In this document: in pieces, positions 44,084 to 51,450 of the stretch
Position numbering within the stretch: position 1 is the first letter of the stretch
Layout of the letters: every line of letters starts with the position of its first letter
Source: an uncultured Eggerthellaceae bacterium
GTDB taxonomy: Bacteria > Actinomycetota > Coriobacteriia > Coriobacteriales > Eggerthellaceae
DNA: 64,000 nt
Assembly (NCBI GenBank): GCA_934617425.1
Contig: CAKTUD010000001.1
Span: 372,001-436,000 of the forward strand
Direction of reading: 5' to 3'
Translations under genes and position numbers: made by a program
Notes under the pieces: generated by a model
The model's database searches: none
Told to the model about the DNA's origin: nothing
What the model saw: the letters and a program-made list of their open reading frames with translations, nothing else

Positions 44084-44631
44084 ACTCTTCCATACCTTTC
44101 ACGATGATTAGTGATTATGCTTATTGCCCGTTGTCTATATTTTGTCATGGACTTTACGATGGGGTCGATCAGACCGTTTTTATGGGCGAGCGTCAGACAA
44201 GAGGGGGCATCGCCCATAAGAGGATTGAAAGCGGGGAGGCGTCTTCTCCCGATGTTCTATGCTCAATCTCGGTCGCTTCGACAGAGGTAGGAGTCCATGG
44301 AAGAATAGATAAATATTATCCAGCGAAAAGAGGTTTGGTAGAAAGCAAGTTGCGCGTATCGGAGGTTCACGATGGCCATATCTTTCAGATGTATGCGCAA
44401 TACTTTGCGATGGAGGAGTGTGGGTATCCGATAGGCAGTATGTCTCTTTACAGCATCGAAAATCATACGGTTTATGACTTGGCGCTTCCTTGCGAAAACC
44501 CTGAGAAAAGAGATTTGTTTTTTAAGACGCTTGAAGAAATGAGAAACGTCTCTCCAGCGATGCTGCGTCCTAGATCTTTGAAAAGATGCAACGCATGCGT
44601 CTATTTTCCATTATGCGAGTGGGGCGAGTAG
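44080..44631 (+). CDS. cas4: Cas4 adaptation nuclease
   Basis: The 183-residue protein is a RecB-fold iron-sulfur nuclease. Cys16 (YCPL) and Cys170, Cys173, Cys179 (CNACVYFPLC) are the cluster ligands; Asp77 (GRIDKYY) and Glu88-Lys90 (VESK) are the metal and catalytic residues, and QMYAQYF is the QxxxY motif. Cas4 trims prespacers and selects them by PAM before integration by Cas1-Cas2. The ATG overlaps the cas12a stop by four bases and cas1 starts two bases after its end, so the adaptation genes are translated with the effector. Confidence 0.93.
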   Translation: MNSSIPFTMISDYAYCPLSIFCHGLYDGVDQTVFMGERQTRGGIAHKRIESGEASSPDVLCSISVASTEVGVHGRIDKYYPAKRGLVESKLRVSEVHDGHIFQMYAQYFAMEECGYPIGSMSLYSIENHTVYDLALPCENPEKRDLFFKTLEEMRNVSPAMLRPRSLKRCNACVYFPLCEWGE

Positions 44632-44633
44632 CG

Positions 44634-45608
44634 ATGATTAGCCGTTCGGAGTTTTTGAAAAAACAGATAGTGGTAATCAACTGCGCCGAAGGCGAGCGGT
44701 TGTCGGTCAAGAATGACAATCTCATTGTGAAGGACGCCCAGGGTTCGCTCAAGCATCAATCAACTTGCTGGAAGATAGCGATGCTTTTTATTGTGGGGCC
44801 AGCAACGGTGACTTCTGGCGTAATCGAGAGGGCTCATAGATTTGGTTTTCCGATTTTTTTGATGAAGCAAACTTTTCGAACATATGAGGTTATAGGGTTT
44901 GGCGTGGACGGTAACACCCGCTTGAAAAGACGTCAGTACGAATACGACGGGATAGAGGTGGCGAAGCACCTCGTAAAGAACAAGATTATCAATCAGCGTA
45001 GCGTTTTGATGAGGCAGCGGATTAGAGGCGATTTGGTGAGTGATGCCATATCCTCGCTCGCGAGTTTGGCTGCTAAAGTTGATACTGCCGAATCTGTGCG
45101 AACGCTGATGGGCATTGAGGGCGCTGCCTCGCGCGCGTATTTCAAAAATCATTTCAACAATTGCGAATGGAAAAACCGCTGCCCTCGAGCAAAGAGTGAC
45201 TATATTAATGCGACGCTTGATTATGGCTATAGCCTTCTTTTCAATTTTGTCGAAGCTATAACTCTCTATTTTGGCTTCGATCCTTATGTCGGGGTTCTTC
45301 ATAGAGAATTTTATATGAGAAAATCCCTGGTATGCGATCTCGTGGAGCCCCTTAGACCCATTATTGACGTTTGTGTTCGTAACGCTATTTCGCGCAAACA
45401 ATTTAAGGAATCCGATTTCGATTTAAGGAATGGGTCGTATTCTTTAAAAAATTGGAATGAATCTAAACGATATTGCGCTGTGATAATGGGGGCGATATTG
45501 GTTTATCGAAGTGCGATTTTCGACTATATCCAAGGTTATTATCGCTGTTTTTTGAAAGGGGCGTCTCTGCGCGAGTATCCGATTTTCAGAATTGGGGACA
45601 ATACGTGA
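44634..45608 (+). CDS. cas1: Cas1 CRISPR integrase
   Basis: The ATG at 44634 is preferred over in-frame upstream codons because it sits just after the cas4 stop and matches the usual N-terminus. The 324-residue protein has the metal-binding triad Glu162 (GIEGAASR), His223 (VLHREF) and Asp235 (DLVEPLRP), with Glu238 next to it. Cas1 dimers with Cas2 insert prespacers at the leader end of the array. The short N-terminal beta domain and the RNQ-type helices fit the type V-A/I-like Cas1 group. The stop overlaps the cas2 GTG start. Confidence 0.95.
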   Translation: MISRSEFLKKQIVVINCAEGERLSVKNDNLIVKDAQGSLKHQSTCWKIAMLFIVGPATVTSGVIERAHRFGFPIFLMKQTFRTYEVIGFGVDGNTRLKRRQYEYDGIEVAKHLVKNKIINQRSVLMRQRIRGDLVSDAISSLASLAAKVDTAESVRTLMGIEGAASRAYFKNHFNNCEWKNRCPRAKSDYINATLDYGYSLLFNFVEAITLYFGFDPYVGVLHREFYMRKSLVCDLVEPLRPIIDVCVRNAISRKQFKESDFDLRNGSYSLKNWNESKRYCAVIMGAILVYRSAIFDYIQGYYRCFLKGASLREYPIFRIGDNT

Positions 45609-45877
45609 TTCTGGTTAGCTACGATATTTCTGAAGACAAGCTACGTTCAAAGTTTTCCAAATATCTCTCCAAGTTCGGACATCGCGTCCAGTACTCAGTA
45701 TACGAGATAGATAATGGAGACAGGATTTTAAAGAACATCCAAGTAGAGCTGGAGTCCTTGTGGGTTCCAAAGTTTAAGGAGACTGACAGCGTAGTGATAA
45801 TAGTTGCTGCGGCATCGTCGAAAATAATTCGATGCGGTTATGCCCGGCACGACGACGAGGCGTTATTGATTGTATAG
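45605..45877 (+). CDS. cas2: Cas2 CRISPR adaptation protein
   Basis: A GTG start at 45605 overlaps the cas1 stop and gives a 90-residue protein, the normal Cas2 length. The ferredoxin-like fold begins VILVSYDISEDKLRSKFSKY with the conserved Asp7 and continues GHRVQYSVYEID. Cas2 dimers bridge two Cas1 dimers in the integration complex. The first repeat of the array lies 114 bases downstream. Confidence 0.95.
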   Translation: MILVSYDISEDKLRSKFSKYLSKFGHRVQYSVYEIDNGDRILKNIQVELESLWVPKFKETDSVVIIVAAASSKIIRCGYARHDDEALLIV

Positions 45878-45991
45878 CTGCACACCTCGCAGCCTTTTTA
45901 GCGATTTTGTGGTCGTGGGAGGGGTTCGAAGAAATGATATACAACATCTTGTGCGTATGGTTTAGTCTAAACGCCAGATGCTGATTTAAGT
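45878..45991 (+). promoter_or_regulatory. CRISPR leader
   Basis: These 114 bases separate cas2 from the first repeat. They contain a short inverted repeat GTTTAG-T-CTAAAC (45960-45972), 19 bases before the repeat, which could mark the integration complex or a regulator. GATATACA near 45936 is a possible -10 element, but no good -35 is spaced to it. Confidence 0.5.
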
Positions 45992-46408
45992 CTCTAGAGA
46001 CCAGCATTAATGTCTACTCTTGTAGATATGAGCTCCCGGTAGAGGTCGGTGAGGCTCTAGAGACCAGCATTAATGTCTACTCTTGTAGATTCGAAGAGCT
46101 TGTCGAACAGCATTCGATCTCTAGAGACCAGCATTAATGTCTACTCTTGTAGATCCTCGGCATAGCATGATAATATCAGCCCTCTAGAGACCAGCATTAA
46201 TGTCTACTCTTGTAGATTTGCAGCATAGGCTTCACCTCCCTTCAAACTCTAGAGACCAGCATTAATGTCTACTCTTGTAGATTCGGGCGTGAGCAGGTAG
46301 CTGCACGTACTCTAGAGACCAGCATTAATGTCTACTCTTGTAGATTTGTCGGCGTTGCCCTGGTTGAGATCGCTCTAGAGACCAGCATTAATGTCTACTC
46401 TTGTAGAT
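45992..46408 (+). CRISPR. Type V-A CRISPR array, 7 repeats and 6 spacers
   Basis: Seven identical 36-bp repeats start at 45992, 46055, 46119, 46182, 46247, 46310 and 46373; spacers are 27, 28, 27, 29, 27 and 27 bases. The repeat begins with the palindrome CTCTAGAG and ends AATGTCTACTCTTGTAGAT, the Cas12a handle in which TCTAC and GTAGA form the stem around TCTT. This fixes transcription to the plus strand, away from cas2, with the leader at 45878-45991. The common Cas12a handle reads AATTTCTAC; here one T is G. No degenerate terminal repeat is seen, and sequence after 46408 is unique. No spacer matches another part of the window by eye. Confidence 0.97.
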
Positions 46409-46659
46409 CAAGATACATCGAACGCGTCGCAAGGGTCTCTTCTTCGTCCAACGATGTGACCGTGACTGTTCTTATATCTCTTCGGCGAAACGAAGCCGTC
46501 CTCTTGCGGCGTGCAGGAATCATCGTAACCGGCGACGGTTGCGGTTTGTTTTGCCGGTTCGATAGTCACCGAATCGGAGCCATCAGTCGTTATGGGTGAA
46601 ATAGGGGCTCTACGGTGCTTTTCGGTAAGAGGGTATCTTTCGATTTCGGGAAACAACAT
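46408..46659 (-). CDS. Small hypothetical protein next to the array
   Basis: The 83-codon frame starts MLFPEIERYPLTEKHRRAP behind AAAGAGGCACA, an acceptable ribosome site, and ends with its stop codon touching the last base of the final repeat. The product is polar, with a C-terminal GHIVGRRRDPCDAFDV, and is not recognised. The array may have been inserted into or grown against this gene, in which case the original C-terminus is lost. Existence as a real gene is uncertain. Confidence 0.35.
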   Translation of the reverse strand: MLFPEIERYPLTEKHRRAPISPITTDGSDSVTIEPAKQTATVAGYDDSCTPQEDGFVSPKRYKNSHGHIVGRRRDPCDAFDVS

Positions 46660-46961
46660 TGTGCCTCTTTCAATAATGAAAACCTAGCTAATCTATAGCA
46701 CGTTTGGCTAGATTGCCGCATTTAGACCGTAATCCATTTAGCCGAGAGCCCCTCATTCGCTTCTATGCGGTCGCTTTACGCGCACGACGGTACGTTAAGG
46801 ATGATGGCTGTTCAGGGCAAAGGTAAAAGCGTAGAACGCCCAGGCGCTCCGTGCAGCGGGCAGCAAGTTGGAACTCGCCCGCCCGTCCGAAAACGCGTAA
46901 TACCAATCGGATTCAGCGGCGTCTCGGCTCAATCGCTGCGGCACCTCGAAACGGCCCGGCG
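46660..46961. other. Intergenic region without a visible feature
   Basis: About 300 bases between the small array-adjacent frame and the YafQ-like gene. Open frames on the plus strand are antisense to the toxin-antitoxin genes and are not credible. No hairpin, promoter pair or repeat stands out. Confidence 0.4.
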
Positions 46962-47252
46962 CTATCTGAAAAGCTCATCGTGCGAGCCTGTTCTCTGGAA
47001 GACCGCCAGCCCTTCGCCCTCGCGCCAGATGATTAGCCAGTCGCCGGAGTTGGCCACGTGGCACTCCCGGCTGCCCGCCCAGCCCCCTTTGAGGTCGTGC
47101 ATGCTGTGCCTCCGGCGCAGCTCATCGAGCGCTTCCGGCGTGTTCCGGAGGACCAGGTTGATCAGGGACTTCATGGGCACGAGGTCGACGTGCTTCTTCT
47201 TCAGCCGCTTGGCGTCGCGCTGGAACTGCGGGGTGAACTCCGCCTTCAGCAT
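46962..47252 (-). CDS. yafQ: YafQ/RelE-type mRNA interferase toxin
   Basis: The 96-residue protein matches the YafQ fold: QFQRDAKRLKKKHVD at the N-terminus, MHDLKGGWAGSRECHV in the middle, DWLIIWRE and the C-terminal RTGSHDELF with the catalytic His. Such toxins cleave ribosome-bound mRNA. It follows the DinJ-like antitoxin by three bases on the same strand, the standard dinJ-yafQ order. All expected residues are present, so it should be active. Confidence 0.9.
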   Translation of the reverse strand: MLKAEFTPQFQRDAKRLKKKHVDLVPMKSLINLVLRNTPEALDELRRRHSMHDLKGGWAGSRECHVANSGDWLIIWREGEGLAVFQRTGSHDELFR

Positions 47253-47255
47253 TCG

Positions 47256-47525
47256 CTACACCCCCATGGCGTCGAACATCTCTTCCGCCGTAGCGTAGCC
47301 CGGGCGCTTTTCCGCGATAATCTTCTCCGCCTCGCGGATGGACTCTAGCGACTCCTTGTTTGGTTTGGGGTACTCCAGGGTCAAGGGAATCCTCTGCTCG
47401 CGTTCTATTTGCTTGTAGAAGGCGCGGGTGATGGACGAGATGTCGAAGCCGAAGTCCTCGGCGATGGCGCTCACGGCCCGCTTTGTGGATTCGTCCACCC
47501 TGATGGTCACCGATGCTGTGCTCAT
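47256..47525 (-). CDS. dinJ: RelB/DinJ-type antitoxin
   Basis: The 89-residue protein starts with the ribbon-helix-helix SVTIRVDESTKRAVSAIAED and has the conserved SSITRAFYKQIEREQRIPLTL region, where DinJ wraps the toxin. AAAGGAGGCAGGA lies upstream of the ATG. It should bind the YafQ-like toxin and repress the common promoter. A clear promoter lies about 30 bases upstream on the same strand. Confidence 0.9.
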   Translation of the reverse strand: MSTASVTIRVDESTKRAVSAIAEDFGFDISSITRAFYKQIEREQRIPLTLEYPKPNKESLESIREAEKIIAEKRPGYATAEEMFDAMGV

Positions 47526-47554
47526 TCCTGCCTCCTTTCGATTGCTGCAAGACG

Positions 47555-47583
47555 ATTATAGCACGATGTCTTACATATGCGAA
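47555..47583 (-). promoter_or_regulatory. Promoter of the dinJ-yafQ pair
   Basis: On the minus strand TTCGCA (47583-47578) is followed after 17 bases by a perfect TATAAT (47560-47555), 30 bases before the dinJ start. Confidence 0.6.
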
Positions 47584-47949
47584 CTTATATCTAGCTGACG
47601 GGCGGCTTTGAGCATGCGCATGTTATTCATGCGACGGCTACGTCCGAGTTGCTACGGCCGTTGCAACTGAATGTTGCTCTGCGAGCATATTGATGTTGGA
47701 TGCGCCTCGCTTTAAGAACAGCGTCCCCCGATCGCTCTCCGCATCGTCTTGCCAGCTCGGAACCGATGGGTCATCCGCATGCACTCTTCTCAACTTCGCG
47801 CACCCATGGTTATGATTCCAGCTCCATCGACGCTGCGACTTCCGAGCCCGTGAACTGCGGTTATGCAGTGAATGCCTTTATCGAGATTCACGATACCGGA
47901 AATAGCCAAACCCAAGGGTGAATTCCTTGGGTTTACGCTTCTTGCGGTG
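47584..47949. other. Intergenic region without a gene
   Basis: No credible gene lies in these 366 bases. Near its right end TTGGGT is followed at 18 bases by TACAAT (47951 region), forming the promoter of the antitoxin remnant described next. The remainder shows no repeats or hairpins of note. Confidence 0.4.
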
Positions 47950-47970
47950 TACAATCTGCTAATAGCAGAT
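47950..47970 (+). promoter_or_regulatory. Operator-like inverted repeat over a promoter
   Basis: ATCTGCT-AAT-AGCAGAT (47954-47970) is a perfect 7-bp inverted repeat immediately after the TACAAT -10 element. AGGAG and an ATG follow. This is the layout of self-repressed antitoxin operons. Confidence 0.45.
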
Positions 47971-47980
47971 AGGAGCTGAT

Positions 47981-48031
47981 ATGGCAATCAATGCAGCCAA
48001 TCAAGCACTGCTTTCAACAAAAGCCGGTTAA
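47981..48031 (+). pseudogene. Truncated antitoxin-like reading frame
   Basis: Behind AGGAGCTGAT, an ATG opens a 16-residue frame MAINAANQALLSTKAG and then stops, overlapping the 3' end of pdxT. Regulatory signals are intact, but the gene body appears deleted. It is read as the stub of a second toxin-antitoxin operon lost at the boundary of the accessory region. Confidence 0.35.
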
Positions 48032-48720
48032 ACCAACGAAACGAGCAGTTCGTGAATACTCGGGTCGGCGTCGAGCTCGGGGTGAAAGGCCACGCCTATT
48101 TGGTTGCCGTTGCGAACTGCGACGATGCGGTCGTCGACACGGGCGAGAACCTGTGCGCCGCCATGAACTTCTTTGATGAACGGCGCGCGGATGAACGTCA
48201 TGGGGATGATGGCGCTTTTGCCCGCAGCGCTTTCGGGGCCGCTTGCGGTGCTGGTTGCGCGGCCATTGCCAGGGGCTTGCTCGCCGCGCAGCCGTAGCCC
48301 TGCGCATGGCGCCGTGGTATGGAAGCTTCCCAGTTGCCGACCGTAAGCGTTGCGGCGAACGGTAACGGGTAGGGTGCCGATTGCGCCAGGCGCGGCGGTG
48401 CCGGCGGCAACGGGGCCATTGGGATTGCCGGTGGCGGGTACGCCTTCTTCAACGGTTTCGGCCAGCAGGATAAGGCCTGCGCAGGTGCCGAGTACGGGCA
48501 TTCCTCCTGCGATGCGAGTGCGAAGCGTGCCGAGCATCCCCAGTTCGCGAAGCATTTTCGTCTGTGCGGTGCTTTCGCCGCCGGGAAGTATCAATGCGTC
48601 GAACGGCTTCTTTAAATCGGCGGCCTGGCGAAGCTCGATGCTTGCGCAGCTGAGTTTCGCGAGCATGCGCTCGTGTTCGATAAAAGCTCCTTGAACAGCC
48701 AAAACGGCAACGGTTTTCAT
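48028..48720 (-). CDS. pdxT: Pyridoxal 5'-phosphate synthase glutaminase subunit PdxT
   Basis: The start at 48720 gives MKTVAVLAVQGAFIEHERML, the usual PdxT N-terminus; an upstream Met adds an unrelated tail. The 230-residue protein has the glutamine amidotransferase nucleophile in GTCAGLILLA and the His-Glu pair in AFHPELD, with LILPGGEST near residue 45. It releases ammonia from glutamine for PdxS. Between about residues 145 and 175 there is a Gly/Ser/Ala-rich insertion not found in the normal 190-200-residue enzyme. It lies downstream of pdxS in one operon. Confidence 0.93.
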   Translation of the reverse strand: MKTVAVLAVQGAFIEHERMLAKLSCASIELRQAADLKKPFDALILPGGESTAQTKMLRELGMLGTLRTRIAGGMPVLGTCAGLILLAETVEEGVPATGNPNGPVAAGTAAPGAIGTLPVTVRRNAYGRQLGSFHTTAPCAGLRLRGEQAPGNGRATSTASGPESAAGKSAIIPMTFIRAPFIKEVHGGAQVLARVDDRIVAVRNGNQIGVAFHPELDADPSIHELLVSLV

Positions 48721-48739
48721 ATGTATCCTTCGCAAAGAG

Positions 48740-48768
48740 AGCGGCCGGCGCGATTCGTGCCGGCCGCT
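48740..48768 (-). terminator. Stem-loop between pdxS and pdxT
   Basis: AGCGGCCGGC and GCCGGCCGCT form a perfect 10-bp stem with a 9-base loop in the 89-base gap between the genes. Without a strong T-run it may lower or stabilise rather than end the pdxS transcript. Confidence 0.5.
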
Positions 48769-48809
48769 GTTGGTCATTGGTGCCAGAGATGGTCGCTGGA
48801 ACGTGTCAC

Positions 48810-49706
48810 CTATTTGCCGCGTTCGGCCATGAGGAGGGCGATTTCGCTTTCGTTGATGCCAACCATGGCCTCGCCTAAGTCCTCGGAAAGCTCGGCGATG
48901 AGCTTGGCATCGGTGTAGTTTGCCACGGCTTTCACGATTGCTTGCGCGCGTTTGGCGGGGTTGCCGCTCTTAAAGATGCCGCTGCCCACGAAAACGCCTT
49001 CAGCGCCAAGCTGCATCATGAGTGCTGCATCGGCGGGGGTTGCCACGCCGCCTGCGGCAAAATTCACCACTGGCAACTTACCGTTTTCGTGCACATACTT
49101 CACCAGGTCAATGGGAACCTGCAGCTGCTTGGCGGCTTCGAACAACTCGTCATCGCGCAGGTTCTGGATGCGGCGGATTTCGCTGTTCATCATACGCATA
49201 TGACGCACGGCTTGCACGACGTCGCCGGTGCCAGGTTCGCCCTTGGTGCGGATCATCGTGGCGCCTTCGGCGATGCGGCGCAAAGCCTCGCCGAGGTCGC
49301 GCGCGCCGCACACAAACGGTGCGCTGAACTGGGTTTTATCAATATGATAGGTGTCGTCGGCGGGCGAGAGCACCTCGGATTCGTCGATGTAGTCGATATC
49401 GATCGCTTGCAAAATCTGCGCCTCGACGAAGTGGCCGATGCGGCATTTCGCCATAACGGGGATGCTTACGGCCTCCTGGATACCTTTGATCATCTTGGGA
49501 TCGCTCATGCGCGACACGCCGCCGGCAGCGCGGATGTCGGCGGGAATGCGCTCAAGTGCCATAACGGCACATGCGCCAGCTTCCTCGGCGATGTGCGCTT
49601 GCTCGGGCGTGGTCACGTCCATGATCACGCCGCCTTTGAGCATTTGGGCGAGCTGGCGGTTGAGTGCTACGCGTTCGGTGTGGGTTTGATTTTCGTTTTC
49701 GGTCAT
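48810..49706 (-). CDS. pdxS: Pyridoxal 5'-phosphate synthase subunit PdxS
   Basis: The 298-residue protein is a complete PdxS TIM barrel. GGVIMDVTTPEQAHIAEEAG, PVMAKCRIGHFVEAQIL and VCGARDLGEALRRI carry the two Schiff-base lysines and phosphate sites, and FAAGGVATPADAALMMQLG and GVFVGSGIFKS close the barrel. It makes pyridoxal phosphate from ribose 5-phosphate, glyceraldehyde 3-phosphate and ammonia supplied by PdxT. It is the first gene of the operon and diverges from a MocR/PdxR-type regulator. Confidence 0.97.
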   Translation of the reverse strand: MTENENQTHTERVALNRQLAQMLKGGVIMDVTTPEQAHIAEEAGACAVMALERIPADIRAAGGVSRMSDPKMIKGIQEAVSIPVMAKCRIGHFVEAQILQAIDIDYIDESEVLSPADDTYHIDKTQFSAPFVCGARDLGEALRRIAEGATMIRTKGEPGTGDVVQAVRHMRMMNSEIRRIQNLRDDELFEAAKQLQVPIDLVKYVHENGKLPVVNFAAGGVATPADAALMMQLGAEGVFVGSGIFKSGNPAKRAQAIVKAVANYTDAKLIAELSEDLGEAMVGINESEIALLMAERGK

Positions 49707-49744
49707 GTCTGCTCCTTTTCTGGGTAACGGCTGAAAGATTAGCG

Positions 49745-49788
49745 TCGGATTGAACGTATCGATATAGTCAAATCCGATTAAATCGATA
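49745..49788. promoter_or_regulatory. Candidate PdxR binding sites in the pdx divergent region
   Basis: TCGGATT (49745-49751) and AATCCGA (49771-49777) form a spaced inverted repeat, and ATCGATA occurs twice (49758-49764 and 49782-49788), 24 bases apart in the same orientation. PdxR/MocR regulators often bind such paired direct and inverted repeats between their own gene and the target operon. Confidence 0.5.
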
Positions 49789-49831
49789 AGACCAGATGGC
49801 TACCCAATGACGACTTTGATAGGAAAACGAG

Positions 49832-51328
49832 ATGCTTTCGTATGATCTTTCTACTCGCGGGGACGAATCCCTGTATGAATACTTGTATCGCTGTATTCGT
49901 CACGATATCGCGCATGGGGCGATTTCTGCTGGGCAAAAGCTTCCTTCAAAGCGTGCGTTCGCTTCGCATTTGGGCGTCAGCTTGGTGACGGTTGAGGCTG
50001 CATATCGTCAGCTTATCGCCGAGGGCTATATTCTCGCGCGCGAGCGTAGCGGCTATTATGCCTGCGAATTGCCTCCCGCAGAGAAGGCCGGTGCTGTGGA
50101 TGGCAAGTTCCGCACTGAGGGAGGTGCGGTTTCGGGGGCGAGTGGCTTTGATGGCTTGAGCAAATTCGGCGACGTCATCCCGGGTAACTCGACCGCCGAA
50201 AACGTAAGCGTTTCCAAAATCGTCGGCGATTTCGTTTCGGGCGATGCCGCTACGAAAATGTTTCCTTACTCCACTTGGGCAAAAACAGTGCGCGGTGTAC
50301 TCTCCGACGGGTCGCCGGAGCTGTTATCCCAGGCTGCGACCACCGCCGGATCTCCGCAGCTGAGGCAAGCCATTGCAAATTATCTGCGCGCATATCGCGG
50401 CATCAACGCGTCCTCCAACCAGATAGTTGTCGGCGCGGGTTCCCAAGTTCTCTATCAGCTGGTGGTTCAGCTTCTCGGGCGCGAAAAAATCTATGCGATT
50501 GAAACGCCGGGATACCCGCTGCTTGCACGCATGTATTCGGCGTTGGGTGCGCCTACGCGCTTCGTTCCACTCGATGAACAGGGAATGAGCGAGGATTCGC
50601 TGCGCAGCAGCAAGGTGCAGGTTGCACACGTCATGCCCGTGCATCAGTTCCCGACGGGGGTTGCGATGTCGGCGGCGCGGCGGCGCGCGCTTTTGAATTG
50701 GACGCGCGAAGAGCCGGACCGTTTTGTTATCGAGGACGATTACGACTCCGAATTTCGCATGACGGGTCGCCCGATAGCGCCTCTGTTTAGCATCGATGTC
50801 GCAGGTAAAGTGCTGTATCTGAACTCGTTTGCAAAAAGTCTGGGAAGCGCCTTCCGCATTGCTTATTTGGTTTTACCTCCGGAGCTGGCAAATCGTTTCA
50901 GCGTCGATCTTGGGTTTTACTCGAACACGGTAAGCCCGCTCGACCAGCTTGCGTTGGCGTCGTTCATCGAGCAAGGCTACTACGAGCGACACGTTAACCG
51001 GTTGAGGGCTCGCGCTCGACGTGCGCAAGACGCTCTAGTTGGCGAATTGCGAAACGGCCCCCTTTCCAAAAGACTGCATTTTCATGGTTTGAACGGTGGG
51101 CTGCACTTTGTCATGGAACTTGACGATTCTCGAAGTGAGGAGAAACTTGTTGAGCTTGCTGCTCGGAAGGGCGTTTTGCTTTCGTCGTTGAAGGACTTCT
51201 TTTTGGGAACCGACGCAACCTTTTTCGTTGGATCATTTGAGGGCTCTTGTTTTGTTTTGCGTTATAGCGGTACCGACGAGGGTGCGGCAAGGGCGTCGGC
51301 GCACGCCCTCGAGGCTGCTTGGCGCTAG
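49832..51328 (+). CDS. pdxR: MocR-family regulator (GntR HTH plus aminotransferase-like domain), PdxR-like
   Basis: The 498-residue protein has an N-terminal GntR winged helix (about 10-80: LPSKRAFASHLGVSLVTVEA). A linker and a fold-type I aminotransferase domain follow, with VGAGSQVLYQLV, ETPGYPLL, VIEDDYDSEFR and the PLP-binding Lys335 in NSFAKSLGSAFR. MocR proteins use PLP as a cofactor or sensor and control vitamin B6 or related pathways. Divergence from pdxST supports a PdxR role. A long perfect palindrome follows the stop codon. Confidence 0.9.
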   Translation: MLSYDLSTRGDESLYEYLYRCIRHDIAHGAISAGQKLPSKRAFASHLGVSLVTVEAAYRQLIAEGYILARERSGYYACELPPAEKAGAVDGKFRTEGGAVSGASGFDGLSKFGDVIPGNSTAENVSVSKIVGDFVSGDAATKMFPYSTWAKTVRGVLSDGSPELLSQAATTAGSPQLRQAIANYLRAYRGINASSNQIVVGAGSQVLYQLVVQLLGREKIYAIETPGYPLLARMYSALGAPTRFVPLDEQGMSEDSLRSSKVQVAHVMPVHQFPTGVAMSAARRRALLNWTREEPDRFVIEDDYDSEFRMTGRPIAPLFSIDVAGKVLYLNSFAKSLGSAFRIAYLVLPPELANRFSVDLGFYSNTVSPLDQLALASFIEQGYYERHVNRLRARARRAQDALVGELRNGPLSKRLHFHGLNGGLHFVMELDDSRSEEKLVELAARKGVLLSSLKDFFLGTDATFFVGSFEGSCFVLRYSGTDEGAARASAHALEAAWR

Positions 51329-51331
51329 CGC

Positions 51332-51369
51332 ATTTCATATTTCGTGCCAATTGGCACGAAATATGAAAT
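51332..51369. repeat. Perfect 38-bp palindrome after pdxR
   Basis: ATTTCATATTTCGTGCCAA (51332-51350) is directly followed by its exact complement (51351-51369). It starts three bases after the pdxR stop. The length and lack of a loop exceed an ordinary terminator, and no T-run follows. It may be a protein-binding site or a cruciform-type transcription end. Confidence 0.6.
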
Positions 51370-51450
51370 AGATGCGAAGCTGGGCTTTGCGTAAACCCTA
51401 GCGAGCTCGGTGGGATAGCGCGTTTTTGAAAGGCGGCTTGTCGGGTTTGC

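Noticed and set aside
46409..46450. An eighth spacer and degenerate repeat.
   Set aside because: No sequence similar to the 36-bp repeat occurs after 46408.
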